Assembly (NCBI GenBank): GCA_928212115.1
Contig: CAKMRJ010003334.1
Span: 106,088,887 to 106,152,886, forward strand
Length of the DNA stretch: 64,000 bases
Direction of reading: 5' to 3'
From: Lactuca virosa
Lineage: Eukaryota; Streptophyta; Magnoliopsida; Asterales; Asteraceae
Below the pieces are notes generated by a model that was not told the origin of the DNA, did no database searches, and saw only the letters and a list, made by a program, of their open reading frames with translations. How positions within the stretch are numbered: the stretch's first letter is position 1; each line of letters starts with the position of its first letter. Both the position numbers and the translations under genes were made by a program. Positions 35,330-46,931 of this stretch are shown in pieces.

Positions 35330-37183
35330 ACTAATATCGTCCTTCAGACCAATGCTCCTTGCATGCTGAACGTGTTTAATCCTACTCAGACCCTTTGTGA
35401 GGGGATCTGTCGGATTCTCTTCTGACGATACCCTCTTGATGAAGAGGAGTCCTTCTTCTACCCGATGTCTGATGAAGTGTTATTTTCTGTAGATGTGTCT
35501 GGATCTGCCATGATCCCTTGGTTCCTTGGTTAAGGCAACCGCACCTTCATTATCGCAGAAAATCTACATGGGCTCTTTTATGGATGGTACAACTCCAAGG
35601 TCTCCAATGAATTTCTTCAACCATATAGCCTCCTTTGACGCTTCACTCGCTGCTATGTACTATGATTTGCACGTTGAATCAGCTACGGTGTCCTGCTTGT
35701 AACTTTTCCAAGTTACTGCTCCTCCATTAAGGGTGAACACCCAGCCCGGCTGAGAGCGGAAGTTATCTCTGTCGGTCTGAAAACTGGCGTCATTATACCT
35801 TGTCACTCTCAAGTCATCATTGCCTCCAAGTGTAAGGACCCAGTCCTTAGTCCTTCACAGATACTTAAGAATGTTCTTAACTGCTATCCAGTGAGCTCTA
35901 CCTGGGTTCCCTTGATATCGACTTACCATGCTCAACGCAAAAGCCACATCAGGGAGAGTACATGTCATAGCATACATGATCGAGCCAACGGCGGAAGCAT
36001 ATGGTACTCGACTCATTTCCGCTATCTCAGCATCAGTACTTGGGCTCTGAGTCTTACTCAGTTTGGTATTGCTCTAGATAGGTAACTCCCCTTTCTTGGA
36101 ATTCTCCATGTTAAAATGCTTTAGCACTTTGTCCAAGTAAGTACTCTGACTAAGTCCAATTAGTATTTTACTCCTATTTCTCAAGATCCTTATCCCCAGA
36201 ATATAAGCGGCTTTCCCTAGATCCTTCAGAGCGAAACACTTCCCAAGCCAGGACTTAACCTCCTGGAAGGTTGGGACGTCGTTTCCTATGAGCAGTATGT
36301 CATCGACATACAAAACTAGAAAGCTAACTATACTCCCACTAGCTTTGACATATACAAAGGACTCATCCTCACTCGTGGAGAAACCAAACTCTTTAACTTT
36401 CTCATCGAAGCAAAGATTCCATCTGTGAGATGCTTGCTTCAATCCATAAATGGATTTCTCAAGCTTTCACACTCTATTGGGGTATTTAGCATCCACAAAA
36501 CCTTCGGGCTGACACATGTAAACATCTTCAGTCAGCTTCCCATTAAGGAAAGCAGTTTTGACATCCATCTACCAGATTTCATAATCGTGAAACGCAGCGA
36601 TGGCTAACATTACCCTTATAGACTTAATCTTGGCCACTGGTGAGAAGGTCTCATCATAGTCAACCCCTGGGGTTTGAGTAAAGCCCTTCGCAACCAGTCG
36701 TGCCTTGAACGTGTGTACCGTACTGTCTATGTCGGTCTTCTTCTTGAAGATCCACTTGCACCCAACTGTCTTACGACCTGGTACATTGTCAACCAAGTTC
36801 CAAACTTGATCGTCATACATAGACTGGATCTCGTTGTCCATTGCCTCTTTCCATTTGGTAGACTCAGGGCCCGCCATGGCTTCCTTGTAGCTAGAAGGCT
36901 CATCCAAATTTACCGGTGTACTATCACTGATAAACGTATCACCATCCGTAGTAATATGAAAACTATAAAACTCGGGTTCCATTCTACCTCGAGTGGAACG
37001 TCGAAGAGGTAATGACTCGTCAATGGGTTCAACAGGAATCTCTTCCTTAGGTTGATCGCTAGTGTTCAAGGTTCCTTCACCTCTTGATTCTTGAATCTCT
37101 TCAAGATCAATTGTCCTCCCACTGTCTCCTTGGCATATGAGTTCCCTCTCACAGAAAACTCCTCTCCTTGCTACGAAGACCAC
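35330..37183 (-). pseudogene. Copia reverse transcriptase and RNase H, decayed
   Basis: One minus frame holds the whole region: a linker with the SLPLRRSTR and SYKEAMAG words, the RT start VGCKWIFKKK and DETFSPVAK, then TAG at the QMDV site (about 36569-36571), a TGA near 36485, YGLKQASHRW, and catalytic YVDD at about 36309-36298. RNase H follows with at least five further stops from about 36076 to 35440, and the region ends near NPTDPLTKGL. Most stops are TAG or TGA where Copia relatives have Q, W or R, the pattern of C-to-T decay. The RT domain itself is nearly readable. Confidence 0.88.
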
Positions 37184-38034
37184 GTTATCACTAGGTCTGT
37201 AGAAGAGATATCCGAAGGATTTCTATGGGTAACCGATGAAAATACATCACTCACTTCTAGGTTCAAGCTTGTAGTGGGTCTCTCGTCTTACGAAAGCTTC
37301 ATAACCCCAAACCTTGATGTGTGCCAACGAGGGAACTTTCCCTGTCCACATCTCGTGATGTGTTTTGGCAACCTTCTTAGTTGGGACTAGATTAAGGATA
37401 TGGGCGTCAGTCTCTAATGCATACCCCCAAAATGAGATTGGTAGTGAAGCTTGACTCATCATGGAACGAACCATGTCCAACAAGGTTTAATTATGCCTTT
37501 CAGCCATACCATTAAGTTGTGGTGTTCTAGGAGGCGTCAATTGTGAAACAATTCCACATTCCTTAAGATAGTCGTGGAACTCGATACTAAGATAATCACC
37601 ACCTCTATCAGATCTGAGCATCTTTATCTTCCTGCCCACTTGATTCTCCACTTCTTGCTTAAACTCTTTGAAGTTTTCAAAGGTTTCTGCCTTATGCTTG
37701 ATTAGATATATCCATATCTGCTATAATCATCAGTAAAATTCACATAGAAGCGGTTTGCATCCCTTGTGGTGGATCTAAAGGGCCCACACACATCTGTGTG
37801 TATGAGATCCAACAATCCCTCACCTCTCTCACAAGTACCAGGGAAAGGTGATTTAGTCATCTTTCCAAGTAAACAAGACTCGCACGTGTCATCTGACCTA
37901 AGGTCAAATGACTCCAACACTCCATCCTTTTGGAGTTGGGCAATGCGCTTCTTGTTGACATGTCCAAGACGACAATGCCACAAGCATGACATGTCTAAAT
38001 CATTAGACGAATTAATATGCAACACATTATTTCC
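37184..38034 (-). pseudogene. Copia integrase, frameshifted
   Basis: The GAG-pre-integrase zinc region is clear (HCRLGHVNKKRI then CESC), followed by the core with HTDVCGPF (first catalytic Asp). After DDYSRYGYI the frame is lost by a small indel near 37705. The next frame carries LRSDRGGDY (second Asp) and the ECGI region with the Glu, up to a TAA near 37485. The integrase C-terminus (SFWGYALETDAHILN) resumes in a third frame at 37483-37247, after which further stops precede the RT linker. Confidence 0.85.
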
Positions 38035-39354
38035 TTAGTTATCTACAACCATCACAGTTTCATATACACCATTACAAGGCAATGCTTCAAAATACAAAAT
38101 ACCATTATAATAAGCATTAATAGAACCACTTTCATTATTAAATGAATATCTAAAGCCTTGTTTGCACAAACCATGAAAGGAAATAATATTCCTCGTCATT
38201 TCTGACGAGTAGCAACAATCATTCAAATCTAATCCTAACCCATTATTAAGCACTAAAGAGTAAACTTCGATCTTGGTGACAGGCGACGATTTCCTATTCC
38301 CCATTACCAAGTTCATCTTCCCATGATCCACATCCCTACTTCTTCTTAGCCCCTGCAAATCAGAACAAATGTGAAAACCACATCCTGTATCAAGGACCCA
38401 AGAACTAGCATGTGATGAGTTATTAGATAGAATAGTATAAATACCTGTAAAGGAGGGCTTTTTCTTCCCAATCTTGATGTCCTGCAAGTACTTCGGGAAG
38501 CTTCTCTTCCAATGCCCCTTTTCGCGGCAGTTGAAGCATGTTGCTTCTTTCGGATCGGAGGAGGGAGGGGCAGAACCGGCTTTAGCTTTGGACCCACTAG
38601 AAGAAGATCCATCATGAGACTTTCCCTTCCAGTTCTTTGAGGGAGCTTTCCTCTTTTTCCCATTTCCATGTCCAATAGACAGGACTGGGGCAGCAGCAGG
38701 AGTGGGAGTGGATTCGACACTTTTCCCTTTCAATCCACTTTCAACAGTTCTTAGCAGGCCTTGAAGTTTGCTTAATGTGACTTCCTCATTGCTCATATGA
38801 TAATTCATCTTGAACTGATCATAGAAAGGAGGAAAAGAGTGTAGGACTATGTCAATAGACAACTCTTCGTCGAAGTTCACATTCAAATTCAAGAGACGAT
38901 CCACATATCTCTGCATGCGTTGCAGGTGGGTCGTGATGGACTCTCCATCCCTCATCTTGGTGGTGATGAACGAGGTAACTATTTCATACCTATCTTGACG
39001 CGCTCTTTGATGGTACTTTTCCATCAAGTCCTTGCACATCTCGTAAGGCCAATAGTCCTCGTAGAACCGTTGTAGCTCAGGAGTCATGGTGGCTACCATA
39101 ATACATGACACCTTAGTAGCATCCTTGTAGTGAGCCTCATACTCAGCTATTTCTTCGGGAGTAGCTTTGGACTCATCAACCTCTTTTAACGGTTTGTCGA
39201 TGACATATTATTTGTCCTCGTAACGAAAGGTCATTTGAATGTTCCGCATCCAATCATTGAAATTGGAACTATCGAACGTGACCCTCGCACAAATGTTCAA
39301 GAGCGAGAAGGAGTTGTTGTTGGAGGAACCGGAAGCGTTGTTTGAGGTAGACAT
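38035..39354 (-). pseudogene. Copia gag and protease, two nonsense codons
   Basis: The start is the ATG at 39354-39352 (MSTSNNASGSS). The frame carries a TAA at 39210-39208, about 48 codons in, then continues open to a TAA at 38037-38035. Gag core words are LMEKYHQ, MRDGESITTHLQRMQ and VLHSFPPFYDQF. The zinc knuckle is CFNCREKGHWKRSF: the last cysteine of the CCHC pattern is replaced by Phe. The protease active site is WVLDTGCG. The TAA at 38037 falls just before the GAG-pre-integrase domain in the same frame. Confidence 0.9.
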
Positions 39355-40496
39355 CTACAAAAGAAGAAGGAGAAAGTTTTGATTAGATAAGGAATCCTTA
39401 ATCTAACACCCAAAATGAAATATTAAGGCTAGGACCCAACACACTAATTCACAATTCGGAAGAGGGATGTCGTAATCCAATTGTAAATTATTTGAAGGTA
39501 GGTAAATGATGATTTACCAATTTCACCACGAAAAACGAAATTAAAAGAATTAAGTTTTTAAATGAAATGAAATTCCTAGATTCTTTGAGATTCATTGAAC
39601 TTTTCAATGGCATGTTTAATCTCGATTATGCCCTTCAAGTTTGTGACTGGGATACTGAGGATCACAAACAAGGTGTGAATAACCATGCAAATTAGCTTGG
39701 TACTCTCGATGTCACTTACCACCTAATCAATGTGTCGGTTAACCACACACGCTCCATTGATCTATGATAATTTACGAGTTACCCATTGCCAAACTTTGCT
39801 AGTCCAAATTAGTGTGTCAGTTAGCCACACACGACCCACTAACGACTTGGTAAGGTGCAATGTGCAATTTCATGGATTAACACCAATTTCACATTTTCCT
39901 AAAGTAACTAAGATTGAGAATTTTATAAAAAAAATTAGTTACTTTATATTTATCATTATACTTATTAATGAGGAAATTAATGTCCTATCCTGCCCGTTCG
40001 ACTAACGACCCTCCACCAATCAAGAAAGTGGTGGGTGAGAGTGGACACCCATTCAACCGACATTTTATAGGCAGTTTTCTTATACCCCTTTATAGATCAA
40101 CTTCGTGAATGAGGCTTACTAACGGTAAGACTGACTCATCTTATACATGTATATATATTTATATTTTAATATTATAATAGTATAAGGGTTGCATTTTAAA
40201 CTTTTAAAATACTAGGGTTTTAGAATTTAATATTTCAAAATTAATCTTTTAATTAAATTTTAAATTCCAAAACTTAAAGGGTGTAATTTGAAACTTTCAA
40301 AATTACTAGATCAAATTTCAAACAATTTAAATTAATCATATAATTTTATTATTATCTTAAATTTGACCAAATATATTTATTTTGACAAGGAAATCAGATT
40401 ACCATTCAGCAAAATCAATTTATGGAGATAAAAACGATTTATGGTAATTATCCTAATCCAAAATAGATCGAAAATTCGAAAAATCTGCTAACAGAC

Positions 40497-40575
40497 GAGC
40501 CAACTCGTCGAGTCAGGGCATGGACTCGTCAAGTTCATCCAACTCGTCGAGTTCATCCAACTCGTCGAGTTTGTC
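40497..40575. repeat. AACTCGTCGAGTT palindromes in the Copia leader
   Basis: Four palindromes of the same kind as those at 186-400 lie between the primer site and gag, with a duplicated TTCATCCAACTCGTCGAG unit. Confidence 0.9.
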
Positions 40576-40648
40576 AGGGAGAAAACAATTTCTGCTTTGC
40601 ATTCGATTTGGACAGTTCACTCATCAAATATAACAGAAAAACATCCTA

Positions 40649-40661
40649 GGCTCTGATACCA
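40649..40661 (-). other. Primer binding site, initiator tRNA-Met type
   Basis: On the minus strand TGGTATCAGAGCC starts one base after the 5' LTR ends; this is the standard complement to the 3' end of plant tRNA-iMet. Confidence 0.93.
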
Positions 40662-40662
40662 C

Positions 40663-41466
40663 TGATGGGTTTTGAGCACAAAAACATTCCTATGTGATCA
40701 TGCAACCCTAATTGCTTTGGATCTAAGTTTTTCTCTAGTTGTACATGCAAATAGAAGTTCCAAAGCAATAACCCTAATACTAGCATACAATTTTTGAAAT
40801 CAATATGAAAATTAGGGTTTGAATGTTACCTTGCTTGTTATCTAGTAATAACAAGTATTCCTTGGATGATCTTGACTCTTGAAAGCTCTAGTGTCTCAAG
40901 TGTTGCACCTCTAATAAAGTCACAAACACCAATAGCAAAGGATGAGTGAGAGAGAGGTTAGAGCACTATAATTTTCGGTTAGGGTTTCTCTTAGAATGCA
41001 TAGGCCGAAAATCACATGCCAATGGGTTCTTTATATAGATGAGGCTGCTAGGGTTTTCAGGTGGAAACCCTAATCTGATTGCTTAGGCCTTAAGCAGTCC
41101 ATGGACCTCCTTCCTAGAAGCCTTGGACGAAATCCTATAGGGCCTCCTATAGATTTCATCCACTCCATGTAAAGGAGTCCGTCAGCCCAACTTTGCAACT
41201 ATCATCGATTTGCAAAACCAGTCCCCGTACTTTCAATCAGTTCATTTAATCACAAAATTAATTCCAAATTAATTAATACTAATTGAATAATATGATTTCT
41301 AATTAATATATTATTCTTATAATATATTAACAAATCATTAATTAACTTCTTTCTCCAAAAGTCATCATGTCAAGTTGCTATGGTGAAGGCAACCCAAAAG
41401 GACCATGCTACTATCAAATCAAGTAAATACCAATTATAGTTATGGGCTTAGACACCTAACCCAACA
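40663..41466 (-). repeat. 5' LTR of the minus-strand Copia element
   Basis: 804 bp, partner of 33639-34447. TATA box TATATAAAG reads on the minus strand at 41037-41029. Confidence 0.92.
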
Positions 41467-44400
41467 AAACAACTTGGCTTAATTCATTAAGCACTTAATC
41501 TTGAAGACTTCTAGTTCAACATTTCCAGAAATGTTTCTAACATCATAAAACAACATAAAAATCCTTACTTTCTAGACATGCTTGTCCAATACATGTCTTG
41601 GGCTCTTATTAGGTCAAAATGAGGGTTTTTTAAGAAAATCCATTCATGATACCAAAACTCACTACAAATCCAGATCCAAAGGACCAAACACTCTAAATGG
41701 CCTAGAGATTCATAAAGTTGCAAACTTTATGAGATATTACCACTCCAACAATCACGGACATGAAGATTTAGGGACAAAATTCGAAATCTAGCAACCTATT
41801 ATGATAAAAATCGAGTCTTGGACACTTACAAAGGTCCAAAAGAATGCTACCACAAAGGAGGAGGTCTTGCTTGCAGGATCTTAGCTCACTTCTTATTCTT
41901 TCTTCCTCCAATGGCTTCAAAGAACACCAAAACAAGGCTTAAACAAAGGAGGAGGGGATTAGGGTTTTCTCAGATCTCAAAGAGGCTGGTGGAGGATGAG
42001 GGTGAGAAAACCCTAGCCTCCTCATTCCTTTAAATAGGGAGCAAAACCCGAAAATAGGGTTTTGTCATTTGCCAGCTGTAACGTCGTGGCCATATACTGT
42101 CACGTCGTGGCAGCTTAAAATGAACCCGCAATGCTTCTTGATTTGCCACGTTGTGGTACCTCCCCCACGTCGTGGAAAACCTTAAAATGCCAAAAATTAG
42201 AATTTGATTTACCCTGGGATCCATATGTTACAAGAAAATTTTAAAATAATAATGGAATTGGTAGTTTATCAAAATTTTGATAACAATTACTTGAGAACTA
42301 TTTAGGTTGAGTTTGATATTTGGGGTTTTTTTAAAAAAATTGGATAACCAATTAGTTTAAAGCATATTTCACTTTTGTGTCATGTAAGAACATAAAATTT
42401 TCAAACGAATGTATTTTTTGAGATTACTTTTTTAGATTATTAACTTTTCCAAAAAAATATAGAATTAGGGTTTTTTTATTTTCAATTTCATGAGAGGAAT
42501 ACCATAACTTATAGGATTCCTCTCTAAAACATATAATAACAGTAGATATGACATGAAAAAAGTTCAAACATTAAAATATTACTCATTCCCAGTGAAAAGG
42601 ATTCACAAAGATCAATTGAAAATTGCATCAACTTTATTTGTAGAGTATGAATAGTGAAATCCTTTAAAGCATCATAGACAAAAGTAGTATGACTTGTTAA
42701 AGCATTGATTTCTTTAGATAAAACATTAGGTGTAAGACCCGTGTACTAAAAAGATTTATTATAAAAAATTAATATCAAGTTGTAAACTTTAAGCAAATTT
42801 TAATGTAATACTTTGTTGGTAGTTTTGAATTTTATTACAACACGAATGACATTAAATGATTCTTATTTATTAGGATAGAAGATGGACATGACATGATATT
42901 TGCATTTTTATCTCTTAATAGCAGTATACTTTCATTTGTATCACATAATGACATCGTACTTTCATTTCTAAACTTTCATCCATATAAATCAAAGTTTATA
43001 GAACATGTCACGTTCCATATATTATACATTGGCATTTTTACGTATTCAATGAATTATGTGTCAAATTGAAAGGCATTCAAAAATACGATCAACGAGATTA
43101 TGACACGCGCAAAACACGGGGGAACATATAAAAAAGTACATATAAAGTTATAAAAAGCTGACATAATAAATAAATAAATAAATATATAAATAAAGATAAA
43201 GTAACATAAAGAGATTTCACGTTATTGGTTATATTGAAATGTTTAAAAAATACATTGAAATGAATGAATATCTATAATCACTGAAGGACTTCTTTGAAGA
43301 CAACATTTTTTTTGTTTTATTAGTTGGACGACCTTTCTCGTCACATAAGTTGTCTTTTTAGTTGAATTGTCTGTCATTTTTCATTTTCATTTAATTTTTT
43401 TTTTCGGAATTAAACGAAAGGAAAAACAACATAATTTTGTTATATGAAAAAAATGGAAGTATAAGGCTATATATGATATAAAACCCACACAATGATAGTT
43501 CATAACATTGATCTAACTCGTATAATTTTTTAGAAGTTATTTTTAGAAACTGATTAATTGATTAATTTTTATATAATTAGGGAAATTTTAATTAAATGAT
43601 TGGTCCATATTCGTTTTTCGTTCAACAAGTTATTTTCTTTCGAATCAGTAAATTCTTTCCAAAAATCTCATTCAAGAACCAAACATCGTAAAACCAAATT
43701 ACCTAGGGAAGCTTCTTGACTTTAGTTAGTTTTTATAAATGTGGAGATTAAGATGATTTTTGCAATTGTGTAATGTTAAAACATAGTGTCATATTTAACA
43801 TGTTTCCTTTTAGAAATTAGTTTTTTAAGAAAATATTTTTTTTGGCAAATAGTTATTTGAAAAAACATGTCATACCGAAAATTACATGTAACACATCAAA
43901 ATATATTATTCATTAAGCAATGGACACATATAGTTATATAAGCGGCAACAATAAATAGTTATCTTTTGAAAAATATCATATTTCAAACAACACAACATAC
44001 AGAGAAATATGATTTTCCATTAAGTTATCTATAATATATGTACACAATTATGTTTAGCATTTGTTCCAATGTGTGTTTAGAATCTATTGTTTGAATGTGA
44101 ACAAATTAAAAGAGTATATATAACTAAAATTTTACATGTTATATGAAGTAGGTTATATAGATTATAACAAACTGATATAAGTACTTTGCTTTGGGGTTAA
44201 AAAATTATAAATATGTTGGCATTTTATGTTAGAAAAATGATAATACTTTGCAATTACAGATAAATAAGTAAATTGCTATATTTTTGTAGATCACTTCAAG
44301 TAGTAGGTTGTTATAAGTATTATTCCATATTTCCAATAAGTTCCACATAAACATCACAATATGAAAGACCATTAAGTTCAACAAAATCATAAAAGTTAAA

Positions 44401-44784
44401 AACTTGTGGTCGCTTCTAAAAACCAATAAGTTCCACAAAATGCTAAAGTCAAAAATTGTTTTGGCATTCTACTTGAAGTAGCATGAGATTAATTTTATAT
44501 GGAATCTAGAAACATACAATACACATAACAAGATTCAAGAATCAAGATAGATAGTAATTGTTGATTACTTTCATTTGGATACCCCTGACATTTGTATCAA
44601 CATTTGTATGTAGTAGAATCTGTGTCAAACTTTCACAAAGCAACTATAAAAAATAACAAATGATTTGTAGAAATTAATCATAACAAACTATAAACACTAA
44701 CCATTAAAATAGTAAAAATTAACATATGGTGCATCATAAGAATGAATATGTTTTCTAGTGCAAGAGCGTGTGTGTTAGTGGGTG

Positions 44785-44786
<2 letters not shown>

Positions 44787-44845
<59 letters not shown>
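44787..44845. repeat. (TA)n microsatellite
   Basis: About 59 bp of uninterrupted TA. Confidence 0.95.
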
Positions 44846-44849
<4 letters not shown>

Positions 44850-45281
44850 AAATTTCTTTATTATTCATGACACTAATGAGCTTCACTAATGAAAGCTTCA
44901 AAATTTAAACTAAACAAGCCAAAATAGAAAAGTTCCAAATTAGAAAACTATATTTAAAAAAATTATATCAACAGTTGTAATTAAAATTAACCTCATGTAA
45001 TGCATGACATGAAGGATATTGTGTTGATCTCCATCTTTTGTGAACAATAAAACTATCTTACATGCAAGTAGAGCCTATAAACAACATCCAAAAAGTAATC
45101 TAATAAATAAAAATACTTCAAAAACATATTATATGAAAAAATTATCATGTAAGGTCATAAAAGGAAAATGGATTTAAAATACATATCATTTACTAAGTAA
45201 AAAATACTAAAATTTGACAACTAATATAACATTAGCATAAGGAAGTGGAGTGGTTACATTGATTTGCAATTATGTGATCGT

Positions 45282-45287
<6 letters not shown>

Positions 45288-45342
<55 letters not shown>
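45288..45342. repeat. (TA)n microsatellite with one phase break
   Basis: TA repeat broken once by TAATAT near 45318. Confidence 0.93.
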
Positions 45343-46006
45343 TACAAAGGATAAAAGCCATGTCTTGTCTATACAACTTCCATATCTATTCATATTTTGG
45401 TCTAAGCTAAAACATAAATGTGCATTTAAAGAGTAAATTTGTCTTTTAATCATAATTAAACAGAAAACTTTACTTTTCTACTCATAGCAACATAACAACA
45501 GTTTCTTATTCTTGAACCAAAAAACCAATTACAATTTCTTTTTTTCTTTTTTTAACATTTTGACAACTGTTTGGATTAACAACATCCTTCTGTAACAAAA
45601 TCTTTTTATCCAATGAATATTACGATTTCAAACCTTGACAACAACTTGCAATTTTTTATTTGATTTCCTTAAGTACCAAATAAAAACTTACTACATTTGA
45701 CCAATCCATTTACTATTTTGATCAATCCTCCTATCTAATGAGAACTTCACTACATAAGTCGTTAACACAAAAATGATAAATCATGTTTAAAACTTATAAA
45801 TTCGAAACGAAATGGGTCTGCCACTTTATAAAGCGTAATAATAAAATAAATAATAAATAAAATATTATAATTTATAAAAGTTATGAAGAAGAAATTTTTT
45901 TAAAATGCAACATTGATCCATATTAATTTTGCTTGAAATAGATCTTCGATTTATAACAATTTGAAAAAAGTTCTTTCCTTTATTAAGATTATGTTTTGAT
46001 GCTTAC

Positions 46007-46157
46007 TTTTTTCATCATGAGAACCCTATCTTGCAGCCCATCCATTGCTCTATCATTCCCCTGTTCATCAATTTCATGGGAAGGATAAGAAGATGAGGCT
46101 CTAATACCATCATCTTCAATTTCATCAAACAGAGAATATAAGTTTCCACGCACATCT
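46007..46157 (-). pseudogene. Orphan exon of a BET11-like Golgi SNARE
   Basis: A single 151-bp exon is bounded by an acceptor TGAATGCAG at 46158 and donor AAAAAA|GTAAGC at 46006. It encodes an uninterrupted segment with NLYSLFDEIEDDGIRASSSY, then HEIDEQ and ends in LQDRVLMMKK. This matches the N-terminal half of the plant BET11/BET12 (Bet1-like Qc-SNARE) proteins, which act in ER-Golgi vesicle fusion; in Arabidopsis BET11 the corresponding stretch is SLFDGIEEGGIRA...LQDRV. No stop is present. The first exon should lie to the right but a gypsy element begins 70 bp away at 46229; the SNARE-motif and membrane-anchor exons were not found in the 3.7 kb to the left. Best read as a truncated gene or a captured fragment, though very long introns cannot be excluded. 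Confidence 0.75.
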
Positions 46158-46426
46158 CTGCATTCAAACGATGCTAGTAAATTACTGATGCACGCTTAAC
46201 CATGACTTTGCTAATTTGAATAACATAATGAAGCGTCCCAAAATTTAAGACCAAAAATTTCATTTTTATAATAATAAAACCATCATCCAAAATGTTTTCA
46301 TAAAACAATAGTGAAATTAAAGTATGTCAATAATCATCCAAATACATCAGAGTCAAATAAAATGCAGAACAATATGGTGTGTGCGATGCGATCATCCCGA
46401 ACTCTTCCCCTTCGATCCGGAAGTAC

Positions 46427-46931
46427 CTGAAATATAAAGTGAAAAACGTAAGCACGAAGCTTAATGAGATCCCCAAAATACTCCATACCATACATACATA
46501 ACAGTCAAGCATATCTGGGTGCTTGCAACCTCTTCGGTCTCTTTCAACCGGTATTGGGTATATTTCAACCCCTTCGGTCTCTTTCAACCGGTACTGGGTA
46601 TATTGCAACCCCTTCGGTCTCTTTCAACCGGTACTAGGTATATTTCAACCCCTCCGGTCTCCTTAAACTGGTATTGGGTATATTTCAACCCTTCAGTCTC
46701 TCTCAACCGATATTGGGTATATTTAAACCCATTCGGTCTCTTTCAACCGGTATCGGGTCTATTTCACCCCCTACCACTACCACAAAATATCATAACACAA
46801 TAGTCACAGAGACATCCAGAAAAAACAGGCATAACATACAATTGTCATGTAGACAACCATCATACCACAAACATAAACTAGTGGGTCGGAATTGGTGCCT
46901 TCGACCCACGGATACGGTGAAAGAAACTCAC
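46427..46931 (-). other. Intron-like segment within the gypsy LTR
   Basis: Donor GAG|GTGAGT at 46934-46926, acceptor ATTTCAG|GTACTTCC ending at 46427. The conserved block with CTTAC stands 17 nt before the AG. It has the same order, and the same sequence just after the acceptor, as 578-962. Splicing is inferred. Confidence 0.5.
46525..46765. repeat. Tandem repeat, six copies of about 40 bp
   Basis: Units of the type CTTCGGTCTCTTTCAACCGG plus a TATTGGGTATATTTCAACC tail; copies differ by a few bases. Confidence 0.93.

Larger units (their letters stand above)
33633..41471 (-). mobile_element. Copia element (minus strand), structurally complete, decayed
   Basis: Two direct LTRs (33639-34447 and 40663-41466), a tRNA-iMet type primer site, gag-protease-integrase-RT-RNase H in Copia order, and a polypurine tract. 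AAACA at 33633-33637 and 41467-41471 is the likely target duplication, with one extra T before the left LTR. The polyprotein has at least eight disabling changes, so this copy cannot move on its own. Confidence 0.9.
33241..42232 (-). mobile_element. Gypsy LTR fragment (minus strand) split by a Copia element
   Basis: The pieces 33241-33637 and 41467-42232 form one LTR fragment. Sense start TGTAACATATGG is at 42232; then CACGTCGTG palindromes (42180-42080), a CCCTATTTAAAGG TATA-like site (42039-42027), the perfect AAAGTTTGCAACTTT box (41728-41714) and, beyond the insertion, a second such box at 33578-33564 and GCTTAACCCATTAAGC (about 33506-33491). The downstream half with donor, array and conserved block is missing, so the LTR is truncated on its left. 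Confidence 0.65.
42233..46004. other. AT-rich intergenic sequence
   Basis: No gene is recognised apart from the SNARE exon at its right end. A weak minus-strand coding-like stretch at 42590-42740 could not be named. Two long TA tracts at 44787-44845 and 45288-45342. Confidence 0.5.

Noticed and set aside
42590..42740. Possible minus-strand exon
   Set aside because: Readable for about 50 codons, but not recognisable and without clear splice sites.
42725..43130. GACCCGTGTACTA ... CACGCGCAAAACACGGG as a possible Helitron or other transposon with inverted ends
   Set aside because: Inverted match is short, no target duplication and no further structure could be supported.
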